A stretch of 64,000 nucleotides of DNA. It comes from Sacculina carcini (lineage: Eukaryota > Arthropoda > Thecostraca > Sacculinidae). Position numbers and translations under genes: made by a program. A model generated the notes under the pieces. The model was not told the origin of the DNA. It made no database searches and saw only the letters and a list, made by a program, of their open reading frames with translations. This document shows, piece by piece, positions 28,801-44,800 of the stretch. Each line of letters begins with the position of its first letter. The stretch's first letter is position 1. The DNA lies in assembly GCA_916048095.2 (NCBI GenBank), contig OU696579.1:1-64000 (forward strand). The letters are read 5' to 3'.

Positions 28801-31800
28801 TTAGGTAACACCTAGGTCACACTTAGGTAACACTTAGGGCACACTTAGGGCAAACTTACGTAACACTTAGGGCACACTTAGGGCACACTTAGGGCACACT
28901 TAGGTAACACTTAGGGCACACTTAGGTAACACTTAGGGCACACTTAGGTAACACTTAGGTAACACTTAGGTAACACTTAGGCTACACTTAGGGCACACTT
29001 AGGTAACACTTAGGGCACACTTAGGTAACACTTAGGTAACACTTAGGGCACACATAGGTAACACTTAGGGCACACTTAGGTAACACTTAGGTAACACTTA
29101 GGCTACACTTAGGTAACACTTAGGGCACACTTAGGTAACACTTAGGGCTCACTTAGGTAACACTTAGGTAACACTTAGGGCACACTTAGGTAACAGTTAG
29201 GGCACACTTAGGTAACACTTAGGGCACACTTAGGTAACACTTAGGGCACACTTAGGTAACACTTAGGGCACACTTAGGTAACACTTAGGTAACACTTAGG
29301 TAACAGTTAGGGCACACTTAGGTAACACTTAGGTAACACTTAGGTAACACTTAGGTAACACTTAGGTAACACTTAGGTAACACTTAGGTAACACTTAGGG
29401 TACACTTAGGTAACACTTAGGGCACACTTAGGTAACACTTAGGGCACACTTAGGTAACAGTTAGGGCACACTTAGGTAACAGTTAGGGCACACTTAGGTA
29501 ACACTTAGGGCACACTTAGGGCACACATAAGTAACACTTAGGGCACACATAAGTAACACTTAGGTAACACTTAGGGCACACTTAGGTAACACTTAGGTAA
29601 CACTTAGGTAACACTTAGGTAACACTTAGGTAACACTTAGGGCACACTTAGGGCACACTTAGGTAACACTTAGGTAACACTTAGGGCACACTTAGGTAAC
29701 ACTTAGGCTACACTTAGGTAACACCTAGGTAACACTTAGGTAACACTTAGGTAACACTTAGGGCACACTTAGGTAACACTTAGGTAACACTTAGGTAACA
29801 CTTAGGTAACACTTAGGGCACACTTAGGGCACACTTAGGTAACACTTAGGTAACACTTAGGGCACACTTAGGTAACACTTAGGCTACACTTAGGTAACAC
29901 CTAGGTAACACTTAGGTAACACTTAGGTAACACTAAGGTAACACTTAGGCTACACTTAGGTAACACTTAGGCTACACTTAGGTAACACTTAGGGCACACT
30001 TAGGTAACACTTAGGGCACACTTAGGTAACACTTAGGGCACACTTAGGTAACACTTAGGTAACACTTAGGGCACACTTAGGTAACACTTAGGTAACACTT
30101 AAGTAACACTTAGGTAACACTTAGGGCACACTTAAGTAACACTTAGGGCACACTTAGGTAACACTTAGGTAACACTGAGGCTACACTTAGGTAACACTTA
30201 GGGCACACTTAGGTAACACTTAGGGCTCACTTAGGTAACACTTAGGTAACACTTAGGGCACACTTAGGTAACACTTAGGGCACACTTAGGTAACAGTTAG
30301 GGCACACTTAGGTAACACTTAGGGCACACTTAGGTAACACTTAGGCCACACTTAGGTAACACTTAGGTAACACTTAGGGCACACTTAGGTAACACTTAGG
30401 GCACACATAGGTAACACTTAGGGCACACTTAGGTAACACTTAGGTAACACTTAGGTAACACTTAGGGCACACTTAGGTAACACTTAGGTAACACTTAGGT
30501 AACACTTAGGGCACCCTTAGGTAACACCTAGGTCACACTTAGGTAACACTTAGGGCACACTTAGGTAACACTTAGGGCACACTTAGGGCAAACTTACGTA
30601 ACACTTAGGGCACACTTAGGGCACACTTAGGGCACACTTAGGTAACACTTAGGGCACACTTAGGTAACACTTAGGGCACACTTAGGTAACACTTAGGTAA
30701 CACTTAGGTAACACTTAGGCTACACTTAGGGCACACTTAGGTAACACTTAGGGCACACTTAGGTAACACTTAGGTAACACTTAGGTAACACTTAGGTAAC
30801 ACTTAGGTAACACTTAGGTAACACTTAGGGTACACTTAGGTAACACTTAGGGCACACTTAGGTAACACTTAGGGCACACTTAGGTAACACTTAGGGCACA
30901 CTTAGGTAACACTTAGGGCACACTTAGGTAACACTTAGGGCACACTTAGGTAACACTTAGGGCACACTTAGGTAACACTTAGGTAACACTTAGGGCACAC
31001 TTAGGTAACACTTACGGCACACTTACGTAACACTTAGGGCACACTTAGGTAACACTTAGGACACACTTAGGTAACACTTAGGGCACACTTAGGTAACACT
31101 TAGGTAACACTTAGGTAACACTTAGGGCACACTTAGGTAACACTTAGGGCACACTTAGGGCACACTTAGGTAACACTTAGGGCACACTTAGGTAACACTT
31201 AGGGCACACTTAGGTAACACTTAGGGTACACTTAGGTAACACTTAGGCCACACTTAGGTAACACTTAGGGTACACTTGGGTAACACTTAGGGCACACTTA
31301 GGTAACACTTAGGGCACACTTAGGTAACATTTAGGTAACACTTAGGGCACACTTAGGTAACACTTAGGGCACACTTACGTAACACTTAGGGCACACTTAG
31401 GTAACACTTAGGACACACTTAGGTAACACTTAGGGCACACTTAGGTAACACTTAGGGCACACTTAGGTAACACTTAGGGCACATTTAGGTAACACTTAGG
31501 GCACACTTAGGTAACACTTAGGTAACACTTAGGGCAGACTTAGGTAACACTTAGGGCACACTTAGGTAACACTTAGGGCACACTTAGGTAACACTTAGGT
31601 AACACTTAGGTAACACTTAGGTAACACTTAGGTATCACTTAGGTAACACTTAGGTAACACTTAGGTAACACTTAGGTAACACTTAGGTAACACTTAGGTA
31701 ACACTTAGGTAACACTTAGGTAACACTTAGGGCACACTTAGGTAACACTTAGGGCACACTTAGGTAACAGTTAGGGCACACTTAAGTAACAGTTAGGGCA

Positions 31801-33551
31801 CACTTAGGTAACACTTAGGGCACACTTAGGTAACACTTAGGTAACACTTAGGTAACACTTAGAGCACACTTAGGTAACACTTAGGGCACACTTAGGGCAC
31901 ACTTAGGGCACACTTAGGGCACACTTATGGCACACTTAGGTAACACTTAGGTAACACTTAGGGCACACTTAGGTAACACTTAGGGCACACTTAGGTAACA
32001 CTTAGGGCACACTTAGGGCACACTTACGTAACACTTAGGGCACATTTAGGGCACACTTAGGGCACACTTAGGGCACACTTAGGGCACACTTAGGGCACAC
32101 TTAGGTAACACTTAGGGCACACTTAGGTAACACTTAGGGCACACTTAGGTAACAGTTAGGGCACACTTAGGTAACACTTAGGGCACACTTAGGTAACACT
32201 TAGGGCACACTTAGGTAACAGTTAGGGCACACTTAGGTAACACTTAGGGCACACTTAGGGCACACTTAGGTAACACTTAGGGCACACTTACGTAACACTT
32301 AGGGCACACTTAGGTAACACTTAGGACACACTTAGGTAACACTTAGGGCACACTTAGGTAACACTTAGGTAACACTTAGGGTACACTTAGGTAACACTTA
32401 GGTAACACTTGGGTAACACTTAGGGCACACTTAGGTAACACTTAGGGCACACTTAGGTAACAGTTAGGGCACACTTAGGTAACAGTTAGGGCACACTTAG
32501 GTAACAGTTAGGGCACACTTAGGTAACAGTTAGGGCACACTTAGGTAACACTTAGGGCACACTTAGGTAACACTTAGGGCACACTTAGGTAACACTTAGG
32601 GCACACTTAGGGCACACTTAGGTAACACTTAGGGCACACTTAGGTAACACTTAGGGCACACTTAGGTAACACTTAGGGTACACTTAGGTAACACTTAGGG
32701 CACACTTAGGTAACACTTAGGGTACACTTAGGTAACACTTAGGGCACACTTAGGTAACACTTAGGGCACACTTAGGTAACATTTAGGTAACACTTAGGGC
32801 ACACTTAGGGCACACTTAGGTAACACTTAGGTAACACTTAGGGCAGACTTAGGTAACACTTAGGGCACACTTAGGTAACACTTAGGGCACACTTAGGTAA
32901 CACTTAGGGCACACTTAGGTAACACTTAGGGCACACTTAGGGCACACTTAGGTAACACTTAGGGCACACATAGGTAACACTTAGGGCACACTTAGGTAAC
33001 ACTTAGGGTACACTTAGGTAACACTTAGGGCACACTTAGGTAACACTTAGGTAACACTTAGGGCACACTTAGGTAACACTTAGGGCACACTTAGGTAACA
33101 TTTAGGTAACACTTAGGGCACACTTAGGGCACACTTAGGTAACACTTAGGTAACACTTAGGGCAGACTTAGGTAACACTTAGGGCACACTTAGGTAACAC
33201 TTAGGTAACACTTAGGGCACACTTAGGTAACACTTAGGTAACACTTAGGGCTCACTTAGGTAACACTTAGGTAACACTTAGGGCACACTTAGGTAACACT
33301 TAGGGCACACTTAGGTAACAGTTAGGGCACACTTAGGTAACACTTAGGGCACACTTAGGTAACACTTAGGCCACACTTAGGTAACACTTAGGTAACACTT
33401 AGGGCACACTTAGGTAACACTTAGGGCACACTTAGGGCACACTTAGGTAACACTTAGGGCACACATAGGTAACACTTAGGGCACACTTAGGTAACACTTA
33501 GGTAACACTTAGGTAACACTTAGGGCACACTTAGGTAACACTTAGGTAACA
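25831..33551 (+). repeat. Satellite regime 3: mixed units with a 638/561-bp module
   Basis: The array continues with a less regular order of unit variants. The ACCTAGGTCAC cassette recurs near 26,972, 27,610, 28,171 and 28,809, spaced 638, 561 and 638 bp (58, 51 and 58 units). This implies a 1,199-bp (109-unit) duplicated module. New single-base variants such as ACATAAGTAAC, ACTTAGGGCAA and ACTTACGTAAC appear as local markers. No other sequence type interrupts the array. Borders between regimes are approximate. Confidence 0.75.
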
Positions 33552-36500
33552 CTTAGGTAACACTTAGGGCACCCTTAGGTAACACCTAGGTCACACTTAG
33601 GTAACACTTAGGGCACACTTGGGTAACACTTAGGGCACACTTAGGGCAAACTTACGTAACACTTAGGGCACACTTAGGGCACACTTAGGTAACACTTAGG
33701 GCACACTTAGGTAACACTTAGGGCACACTTAGGTAACACTTAGGTAACACTTAGGTAACACTTAGGCTACACTTAGGGCACACTTAGGTAACACTTAGGG
33801 CACACTTAGGTAACACTTGGGTAACACTTAGGCTACACTTAGGTAACACTTAGGGCACACTTAGGTAACACTTAGGGCTCACTTAGGTAACACTTAGGTA
33901 ACACTTAGGGCACACTTAGGTAACAGTTAGGGCACACTTAGGTAACACTTAGGGCACACTTAGGGCACACTTAGGTAACACTTAGGTAACACTTAGGGCA
34001 GACTTAGGTAACACTTAGGGCACACTTAGGTAACACTTAGGTAACACTTAGGCTACACTTAGGTAACACTTAGGGCACACTTAGGTAACACTTAGGTAAC
34101 ACTTAGGGCTCACTTAGGTAACACTTAGGTAACACTTAGGGCACACTTAGGTAACACTTAGGGCACACTTAGGTAACAGTTAGGGCACACTTAGGTAACA
34201 CTTAGGGCACACTTAGGTAACACTTAGGCCACACTTAGGTAACACTTAGGTAACACTTAGGGCACACTTAGGTAACACTTAGGGCACACTTAGGGCACAC
34301 TTAGGTAACACTTAGGGCACACATAGGTAACACTTAGGGCACACTTAGGTAACACTTAGGTAACACTTAGGTAACACTTAGGGCACACTTAGGTAACACT
34401 TAGGTAACACTTAGGTAACACTTAGGTAACACTTAGGTAACACTTAGGTAACACTTAGGTAACACTTAGGGTACACTTAGGTAACACTTAGGGCACACTT
34501 AGGTAACACTTAGGGCACACTTAGGTAACACTTAGGGCACACTTAGGTAACACTTAGGGCACACTTAGGTAACACTTAGGGTACACTTAGGTAACACTTA
34601 GGGCACACTTAGGTAACACTTAGGTAACACTTAGGGCACACTTAGGTAACACTTAGGGCACACTTACGTAACACTTAGGGCACACTTAGGTAACACTTAG
34701 GACACACTTAGGTAACACTTAGGGCACACTTAGGTAACACTTAGGTAACACTTAGGGTACACTTAGGTAACACTTAGGTAACACTTGGGTAACACTTGGG
34801 TAACACTTAGGGCACACTTAGGTAACACTTAGGGTACACTTAGGTAACACTTAGGGCACACTTAGGTAACACTTAGGGCACACTTAGGTAACACTTAGGG
34901 CACACTTAGGTAACACTTAGGGCACACTTAGGTAACACTTAGGGCACACTTAGGTAACACTTAGGGCACACTTAGGTAACACTTAGGGCACACTTAGGTA
35001 ACACTTAGGGCACACTTAGGGCAGACTTAGGTAACACTTAGGGCAGACTTAGGTAACACTTAGGGCACACTTAGGTAACACTTAGGGCACACTTAGGTAA
35101 CACTTAGGGCACACTTAGGTAACACTTAGGTAACACTTAGGTAACACTTAGGTAACACTTAGGTAACACTTAGGTGACACTTAGGTAACACTTAGGTATC
35201 ACTTAGGTAACACTTAGGTAACACTTAGGTAACACTTAGGTAACACTTAGGTAACACTTAGGGCACACTTAGGTAACACTTAGGACACACTTAGGTAACA
35301 CTTAGGGCACACTTAGGTAACACTTAGGGCACACTTAGGTAACACTTAGGGCACACTTAGGTAACACTTAGGGCACACTTAGGTAACACTTAGGGCACAC
35401 TTAGGTAACACTTAGGGCACACTTAGGTAACACTTAGGGCACACTTAGGTAACACTTAGGGCACACTTAGGGCAGACTTAGGTAACACTTAGGGCAGACT
35501 TAGGTAACACTTAGGGCACACTTAGGTAACACTTAGGGCACACTTAGGTAACACTTAGGGCACACTTAGGTAACACTTAGGTAACACTTAGGTAACACTT
35601 AGGTAACACTTAGGTAACACTTAGGTGACACTTAGGTAACACTTAGGTATCACTTAGGTAACACTTAGGTAACACTTAGGTAACACTTAGGTAACACTTA
35701 GGTAACACTTAGGGCACACTTAGGTAACACTTAGGACACACTTAGGTAACACTTAGGGCACACTTAGGTAACACTTAGGACACACTTAGGTAACACTTAG
35801 GGCACACTTAGGTAACACTTAGGTAACACTTAGGTAACACTTAGGTAACACTTGGGTAACACTTGGGTAACACTTAGGTAACACTTAGGGTACACTTAGG
35901 TAACACTTAGGGCACACTTAGGTAACACTTAGGGCACACTTAGGTAACACTTAGGGCACACTTAGGTAACACTTAGGGCACACTTAGGTAACACTTAGGG
36001 TACACTTAGGTAACACTTAGGGCACACTTAGGTAACACTTAGGGTACACTTAGGTAACACTTAGGGCACACTTAGGTAACACTTAGGGCACACTTAGGTA
36101 ACATTTAGGTAACACTTAGGGCACACTTAGGGCACACTTAGGTAACACTTAGGTAACACTTAGGGCAGACTTAGGTAACACTTAGGGCACACTTAGGTAA
36201 CACTTAGGGCACACTTAGGTAACACTTAGGGCACACTTAGGTAACACTTAGGGCACACTTAGGGCACACTTAGGTAACACTTAGGGCACACATAGGTAAC
36301 ACTTAGGGCACACTTAGGTAACACTTAGGGTACACTTAGGTAACACTTAGGGCACACTTAGGTAACACTTAGGTAACACTTAGGGCACACTTAGGTAACA
36401 CTTAGGGCACCCTTAGGTAACACCTAGGTCACACTTAGGTAACACTTAGGGCACACTTGGGTAACACTTAGGGCACACTTAGGGCAAACTTACGTAACAC

Positions 36501-38838
36501 TTAGGGCACACTTAGGGCACACTTAGGTAACACTTAGGGCACACTTAGGTAACACTTAGGGCACACTTAGGTAACACTTAGGTAACACTTAGGTAACACT
36601 TAGGCTACACTTAGGGCACACTTAGGTAACACTTAGGGCACACTTAGGTAACACTTGGGTAACACTTAGGCTACACTTAGGTAACACTTAGGGCACACTT
36701 AGGTAACACTTAGGGCTCACTTAGGTAACACTTAGGTAACACTTAGGGCACACTTAGGTAACAGTTAGGGCACACTTAGGTAACACTTAGGGCACACTTA
36801 GGGCACACTTAGGTAACACTTAGGTAACACTTAGGGCAGACTTAGGTAACACTTAGGGCACACTTAGGTAACACTTAGGTAACACTTAGGCTACACTTAG
36901 GTAACACTTAGGGCACACTTAGGTAACACTTAGGTAACACTTAGGGCTCACTTAGGTAACACTTAGGTAACACTTAGGGCACACTTAGGTAACACTTAGG
37001 GCACACTTAGGTAACAGTTAGGGCACACTTAGGTAACACTTAGGGCACACTTAGGTAACACTTAGGCCACACTTAGGTAACACTTAGGTAACACTTAGGG
37101 CACACTTAGGTAACACTTAGGGCACACTTAGGGCACACTTAGGTAACACTTAGGGCACACATAGGTAACACTTAGGGCACACTTAGGTAACACTTAGGTA
37201 ACACTTAGGTAACACTTAGGGCACACTTAGGTAACACTTAGGTAACACTTAGGTAACACTTAGGTAACACTTAGGTAACACTTAGGTAACACTTAGGTAA
37301 CACTTAGGGTACACTTAGGTAACACTTAGGGCACACTTAGGTAACACTTAGGGCACACTTAGGTAACACTTAGGGCACACTTAGGTAACACTTAGGGCAC
37401 ACTTAGGTAACACTTAGGGTACACTTAGGTAACACTTAGGGCACACTTAGGTAACACTTAGGTAACACTTAGGGCACACTTAGGTAACACTTAGGGCACA
37501 CTTACGTAACACTTAGGGCACACTTAGGTAACACTTAGGACACACTTAGGTAACACTTAGGGCACACTTAGGTAACACTTAGGTAACACTTAGGGTACAC
37601 TTAGGTAACACTTAGGTAACACTTGGGTAACACTTGGGTAACACTTAGGGCACACTTAGGTAACACTTAGGGTACACTTAGGTAACACTTAGGGCACACT
37701 TAGGTAACACTTAGGGCACACTTAGGTAACACTTAGGGCACACTTAGGTAACACTTAGGGCACACTTAGGTAACACTTAGGGCACACTTAGGTAACACTT
37801 AGGGCACACTTAGGTAACACTTAGGGCACACTTAGGTAACACTTAGGGCACACTTAGGGCAGACTTAGGTAACACTTAGGGCAGACTTAGGTAACACTTA
37901 GGGCACACTTAGGTAACACTTAGGGCACACTTAGGTAACACTTAGGGCACACTTAGGTAACACTTAGGTAACACTTAGGTAACACTTAGGTAACACTTAG
38001 GTAACACTTAGGTGACACTTAGGTAACACTTAGGTATCACTTAGGTAACACTTAGGTAACACTTAGGTAACACTTAGGTAACACTTAGGTAACACTTAGG
38101 GCACACTTAGGTAACACTTAGGACACACTTAGGTAACACTTAGGGCACACTTAGGTAACACTTAGGGCACACTTAGGTAACACTTAGGGCACACTTAGGT
38201 AACACTTAGGGCACACTTAGGTAACACTTAGGGCACACTTAGGTAACACTTAGGGCACACTTAGGTAACACTTAGGGCACACTTAGGTAACACTTAGGGC
38301 ACACTTAGGGCAGACTTAGGTAACACTTAGGGCAGACTTAGGTAACACTTAGGGCACACTTAGGTAACACTTAGGGCACACTTAGGTAACACTTAGGGCA
38401 CACTTAGGTAACACTTAGGTAACACTTAGGTAACACTTAGGTAACACTTAGGTAACACTTAGGTGACACTTAGGTAACACTTAGGTATCACTTAGGTAAC
38501 ACTTAGGTAACACTTAGGTAACACTTAGGTAACACTTAGGTAACACTTAGGGCACACTTAGGTAACACTTAGGACACACTTAGGTAACACTTAGGGCACA
38601 CTTAGGTAACACTTAGGACACACTTAGGTAACACTTAGGGCACACTTAGGTAACACTTAGGTAACACTTAGGTAACACTTAGGTAACACTTGGGTAACAC
38701 TTGGGTAACACTTAGGTAACACTTAGGGTACACTTAGGTAACACTTAGGGCACACTTAGGTAACACTTAGGGCACACTTAGGTAACACTTAGGGCACACT
38801 TAGGTAACACTTAGGGCACACTTAGGTAACACTTAGGG
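33552..38838 (+). repeat. Satellite regime 4: direct duplication offset by 2,838 bp
   Basis: Two stretches of about 2.45 kb are direct copies offset by 2,838 bp (258 units): roughly 33,552-36,000 and 36,390-38,838. The ACCTAGGTCAC cassette at 33,583 pairs with 36,421, and the rare ACTTAGGTGAC at 35,175 pairs with 38,013. Each copy also contains a nested 451-bp (41-unit) repeat: the ACTTAGGTGAC marker recurs at 35,626 and 38,464. The matched ends were found by eye and may be off by a few units. Confidence 0.82.
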
Positions 38839-41800
38839 CACACTTAGGTAACACTTAGGGCACACTTAGGGCAGACTTAGGTAACACTTAGGGCAGACTT
38901 AGGTAACACTTAGGGCACACTTAGGTAACACTTAGGTAACACTTAGGGCACACTTAGGTAACACTTAGGTAACACTTAGGTAACACTTAGGTGACACTTA
39001 GGTAAGACTTAGGTATCACTTAGGTAACACTTAGGTAACACTTAGGTAACACTTAGGTAACACTTAGGTAACACTTAGGTAACACTTAGGTAACACTTAG
39101 GTAACACTTAGGTAACACTTAGGGTACACTTAGGTAACACTTAGGGCACACTTAGGTAACACTTAGGGCACACTTAGGTAACACTTAGGGCACACTTAGG
39201 GCACACTTAGGTAACACTTAGGTAACACTTAGGTAACAGTTAGGGCACACTTGGGTAACACTTAGGGCACACTTAGGTAACACTTAGGTAACACTTAGGT
39301 AACACTTAGGTAACACTTAGGTAACACTTAGGTAACACTTAGGTAACACTTAGGTAACACTTAGGTAACACTTAGGTAACACTTAGGTAACACTTAGGGC
39401 ACACTTACGTAACACTTAGGGCACACTTAGGTAACACTTAGGACACACTTAGGTAACACTTAGGGCACACTTAGGTAACACTTAGGTAACACTTAAGTAA
39501 CACTTAGGGCACCCTTAGGTAACACTTAGGGCACACTTAGGTAACAGTTAGGGCACACTTAGGTAACACTTAGGGCACACTTAGGTAACACTTAGGGCAC
39601 ACTTAGGTAACACTTAGGGCACACTTAGGTAACACTTAGGGCACACTTAGGTAACACTTAGGCTACACTTAGGTAACACTTAGGGCACACTTAGGTAACA
39701 GTTAGGGCACACTTAGGTAACACTTAGGGCACACTTAGGTCACACTTAGGTAACACTTAGGTAACACTTAGGGCAGACTTAGGTAACACTTAGGGCACAC
39801 TTAGGTAACACTTAGGTAACACTTAGGCTACACTTAGGTAACACTTAGGGCACACTTAGGTAACACTTAGGTAACACTTAGGGCACACTTAGGTAACACT
39901 TAGGGCACACTTAGGTAACAGTTAGGGCACACTTAGGTAACACTTAGGGCACACTTAGGTAACACTTAGGCCACACTTAGGGTACACTTAGGTAACACTT
40001 AGGGCACACTTAGGTAACACTTAGGGCACACTTAGGGCACACTTAGGTAACACTTAGGGCACACATAGGTAACACTTAGGGCACACTTAGGGTACACTTA
40101 GGTAACACTTAGGGCACACTTAGGTAACACTTAGGTAACACTTAGGGCACACTTAGGTAACACTTAGGGCACACTTACGTAACACTTAGGGCACACTTAG
40201 GTAACACTTAGGACACACTTAGGTAACACTTAGGGCACACTTAGGTAACACTTAGGTAACACTTAGGGTACACTTAGGTAACACTTAGGTAACACTTGGG
40301 TAACACTTGGGTAACACTTAGGGCACACTTAGGTAACACTTAGGGCACACTTAGGTAACACTTAGGGCACACTTAGGTAACACTTAGGGCACACTTAGGT
40401 AACACTTAGGGCACACTTAGGTAACACTTAGGGCACACTTAGGTAACACTTAGGGCACACTTAGGTAACACTTAGGGCACACTTAGGTAACAGTTAGGGC
40501 ACACTTAGGTAACACTTAGGGCACACTTAGGTAACACTTAGGCCACACTTAGGTAACACTTAGGCCACACTTAGGTAACACTTAGGTAACACTTAGGGCA
40601 CACTTAGGGCACACTTATGTAACACTTAGGGCACACATAGGTAACACTTAGGGCACACATAGGTAACACTTAGGTAACACTTAGGGCACACTTAGGTAAC
40701 ACTTAGGTAACACTTAAGTAACACTTAGGGCACCCTTAGGTAACACCTAGGTAACACTTAGGTAACACTTAGGGCACACTTAGGTAACACTTAGGTAACA
40801 CTTAAGTAACACTTAGGGCACCCTTAGGTAACACCTAGGTAACACTTAGGTAACACTTAGGGCACACTTAGGTAACACTTAGGGCACACTTAGGTAACAC
40901 TTGGGGCACACTTAGGTAACACTTAGGGCACACTTAGGGCAAACTTACGTAACACTTAGGGCACACTTAGGGCACACTTAGGGCACACTTAGGTAACACT
41001 TAGGGCACACTTAGGTAACACTTAGGGCACACTTAGGTAACACTTAGGTAACATTTAGGCTACACTTAGGTAACACTTAGGGCACACTTAGGTAACACTT
41101 AGGGCACACTTAGGTAACACTTAGGGCACACTTAGGTAACACTTAGGGCACACTTAGGTAACACTTAGGGCACACTTAGGTAACACTTAGGCTACACTTA
41201 GGTAACACTTAGGGCACACTTAGGTAACAGTTAGGGCACACTTAGGTAACACTTAGGGCACACTTAGGGCACACTTAGGTAACACTTAGGTAACACTTAG
41301 GGCACACTTAGGTAACACTTAGGGCACACTTAGGTAACACTTAGGTAACACTTAGGCTACACTTAGGTAACACTTAGGGCACACTTAGGTAACACTTAGG
41401 TAACACTTAGGGCACACTTAGGTAACACTTAGGGCACACTTAGGTAACAGTTAGGGCACACTTAGGTAACACTTAGGGCACACTTAGGTAACACTTAGGC
41501 CACACTTAGGGTACACTTAGGTAACACTTAGGGCACACTTAGGTAACACTTAGGGCACACTTAGGGCACACTTAGGTAACACTTAGGGCACACATAGGTA
41601 ACACTTAGGGCACACTTAGGGTACACTTAGGTAACACTTAGGGCACACTTAGGTAACACTTAGGTAACACTTAGGGCACACTTAGGTAACACTTAGGGCA
41701 CACTTACGTAACACTTAGGGCACACTTAGGTAACACTTAGGACACACTTAGGTAACACTTAGGGCACACTTAGGTAACACTTAGGTAACACTTAGGGTAC

Positions 41801-44800
41801 ACTTAGGTAACACTTAGGTAACACTTGGGTAACACTTGGGTAACACTTAGGGCACACTTAGGTAACACTTAGGGCACACTTAGGTAACACTTAGGGCACA
41901 CTTAGGTAACACTTAGGGCACACTTAGGTAACACTTAGGGCACACTTAGGTAACACTTAGGGCACACTTAGGTAACACTTAGGTAACACTTAGGTAACAC
42001 TTAGGTGACACTTAGGTAACACTTAGGTATCACTTAGGTAACACTTAGGTAACACTTAGGTAACACTTAGGTAACACTTAGGTAACACTTAGGTAACACT
42101 TAGGTAACACTTAGGTAACACTTAGGTAACACTTAGGTAACACTTAGGTAACACTTAGGGTACACTTAGGTAACACTTAGGGCACACTTAGGTAACACTT
42201 AGGGCACACTTAGGTAACACTTAGGGCACACTTAGGTAACACTTAGGGCACACTTAGGTAACACTTAGGTAACACTTAGGTAACAGTTAGGGCACACTTG
42301 GGTAACACTTAGGGCACACTTGGGTAACACTTAGGGCACACTTAGGTAACACTTAGGTAACACTTAGGTAACACTTAGGTAACACTTAGGTAACACTTAG
42401 GTAACACTTAGGTAACACTTAGGTAACACTTAGGTAACACTTAGGTAACACTTAGGTAACACTTAGGGTACACTTAGGTAACACTTAGGGCACACTTAGG
42501 TAACACTTAGGGCACACTTAGGTAACACTTAGGGCACACTTAGGTAACACTTAGGGCACACTTAGGTAACAGTTAGGGCACACTTAGGTAACACTTAGGG
42601 CACACTTAGGTAACACTTAGGCCACACTTAGGTAACACTTAGGCCACACTTAGGTAACACTTAGGTAACACTTAGGGCACACTTAGGGCACACTTATGTA
42701 ACACTTAGGGCACACATAGGTAACACTTAGGGCACACATAGGTAACACTTAGGTAACACTTAGGGCACACTTAGGTAACACTTAGGTAACACTTAAGTAA
42801 CACTTAGGACACCCTTAGGTAACACCTAGGTAACACTTAGGTAACACTTAGGGCACACTTAGGGCACACTTACGTAACACTTAGGGCACACTTAGGTAAC
42901 ACTTAGGACACACTTAGGTAACACTTAGGGCACACTTAGGTAACACTTAGGTAACACTTAGGGTACACTTAGGTAACACTTAGGTAACACTTGGGTAACA
43001 CTTGGGTAACACTTAGGGCACACTTAGGTAACACTTAGGGCACACTTAGGTAACACTTAGGGCACACTTAGGTAACACTTAGGGCACACTTAGGTAACAC
43101 TTAGGGCACACTTAGGTAACACTTAGGGCACACTTAGGTAACACTTAGGGCACACTTAGGGCAGACTTAGGTAACACTTAGGGCAGACTTAGGTAACACT
43201 TAGGGCACACTTAGGTAACACTTAGGGCACACTTAGGTAACACTTAGGTAACACTTAGGTAACACTTAGGTGACACTTAGGTAACACTTAGGTATCACTT
43301 AGGTAACACTTAGGTAACACTTAGGTAACACTTAGGTAACACTTAGGTAACACTTAGGTAACACTTAGGTAACACTTAGGTAACACTTAGGTAACACTTA
43401 GGTAACACTTAGGGTACACTTAGGTAACACTTAGGGCACACTTAGGTAACACTTAGGGCACACTTAGGTAACACTTAGGGCACACTTAGGTAACACTTAG
43501 GGCACACTTAGGTAACACTTAGGTAACACTTAGGTAACAGTTAGGGCACACTTGGGTAACACTTAGGGCACACTTAGGTAACACTTAGGTAACACTTAGG
43601 TAACACTTAGGTAACACTTAGGTAACACTTAGGTAACACTTAGGTAACACTTAGGTAACACTTAGGTAACACTTAGGTAACACTTAGGTAACACTTAGGT
43701 AACACTTAGGGTACATTTAGGTAACACTTAGGGCACACTTAGGTAACACTTAGGGCACACTTAGGTAACACTTAGAGCACACTTAGGTAACACTTAGGGC
43801 ACACTTAGGTAACACTTAGGGCACACTTAGGTAACACTTGGGCCACACTTAGGTAACACTTAGGCCACACTTAGGTAACACTTAGGTAACACTTAGGTAA
43901 CACTTAGGGCACACTTAGGGCACACTTATGTAACACTTAGGGCACACATAGGTAACACTTAGGGCACACATAGGTAACACTTAGGTAACACTTAGGGCAC
44001 ATTTAGGTAACACTTAGGTAACACTTAAGTAACACTTAGGGCACCCTTAGGTAACACCTAGGTAACACTTAGGTAACACTTAGGGCACACTTAGGTAACA
44101 CTTAGGGCACACTTAGGTAACACTTGGGGCACACTTAGGTAACACTTAGGGCACACTTAGGGCAAACTTACGTAACACTTAGGGCACACTTAGGGCACAC
44201 TTAGGGCACACTTAGGTAACACTTAGGGCACACTTAGGTAACACTTAGGTAACATTTAGGCTACACTTAGGTAACACTTAGGGCACACTTAGGTAACACT
44301 TAGGGCACACTTAGGTAACACTTAGGGCACACTTAGGTAACACTTAGGGCACACTTAGGTAACACTTAGGTAACACTTAGGTAACACTTGGGTAACACTT
44401 AGGTAACACTTAGGCTACACTTAGGTAACACTTAGGTAACACTTAGGTAACACTTAGGTAACACTTAGGTAACACTTAGAGCACACTTAGGTAACACTTA
44501 GGGTACACTTAGGTAACACTTAGGGCACACTTAGGTAACACTTAGGGCACACTTAGGTAACACTTAGGGCACACTTAGGTAACACTTAGGGCACACTTAG
44601 GTAACACTTAGGTAACACTTAGGTAACACTTAGGTGACACTTAGGTAACACTTAGGTATCACTTAGGTAACACTTAGGTAACACTTAGGTAACACTTAGG
44701 TAACACTTAGGTAACACTTAGGTAACACTTAGGTAACACTTAGGTAACACTTAGGTAACACTTAGGTAACACTTAGGTAACACTTAGGTAACACTTAGGT

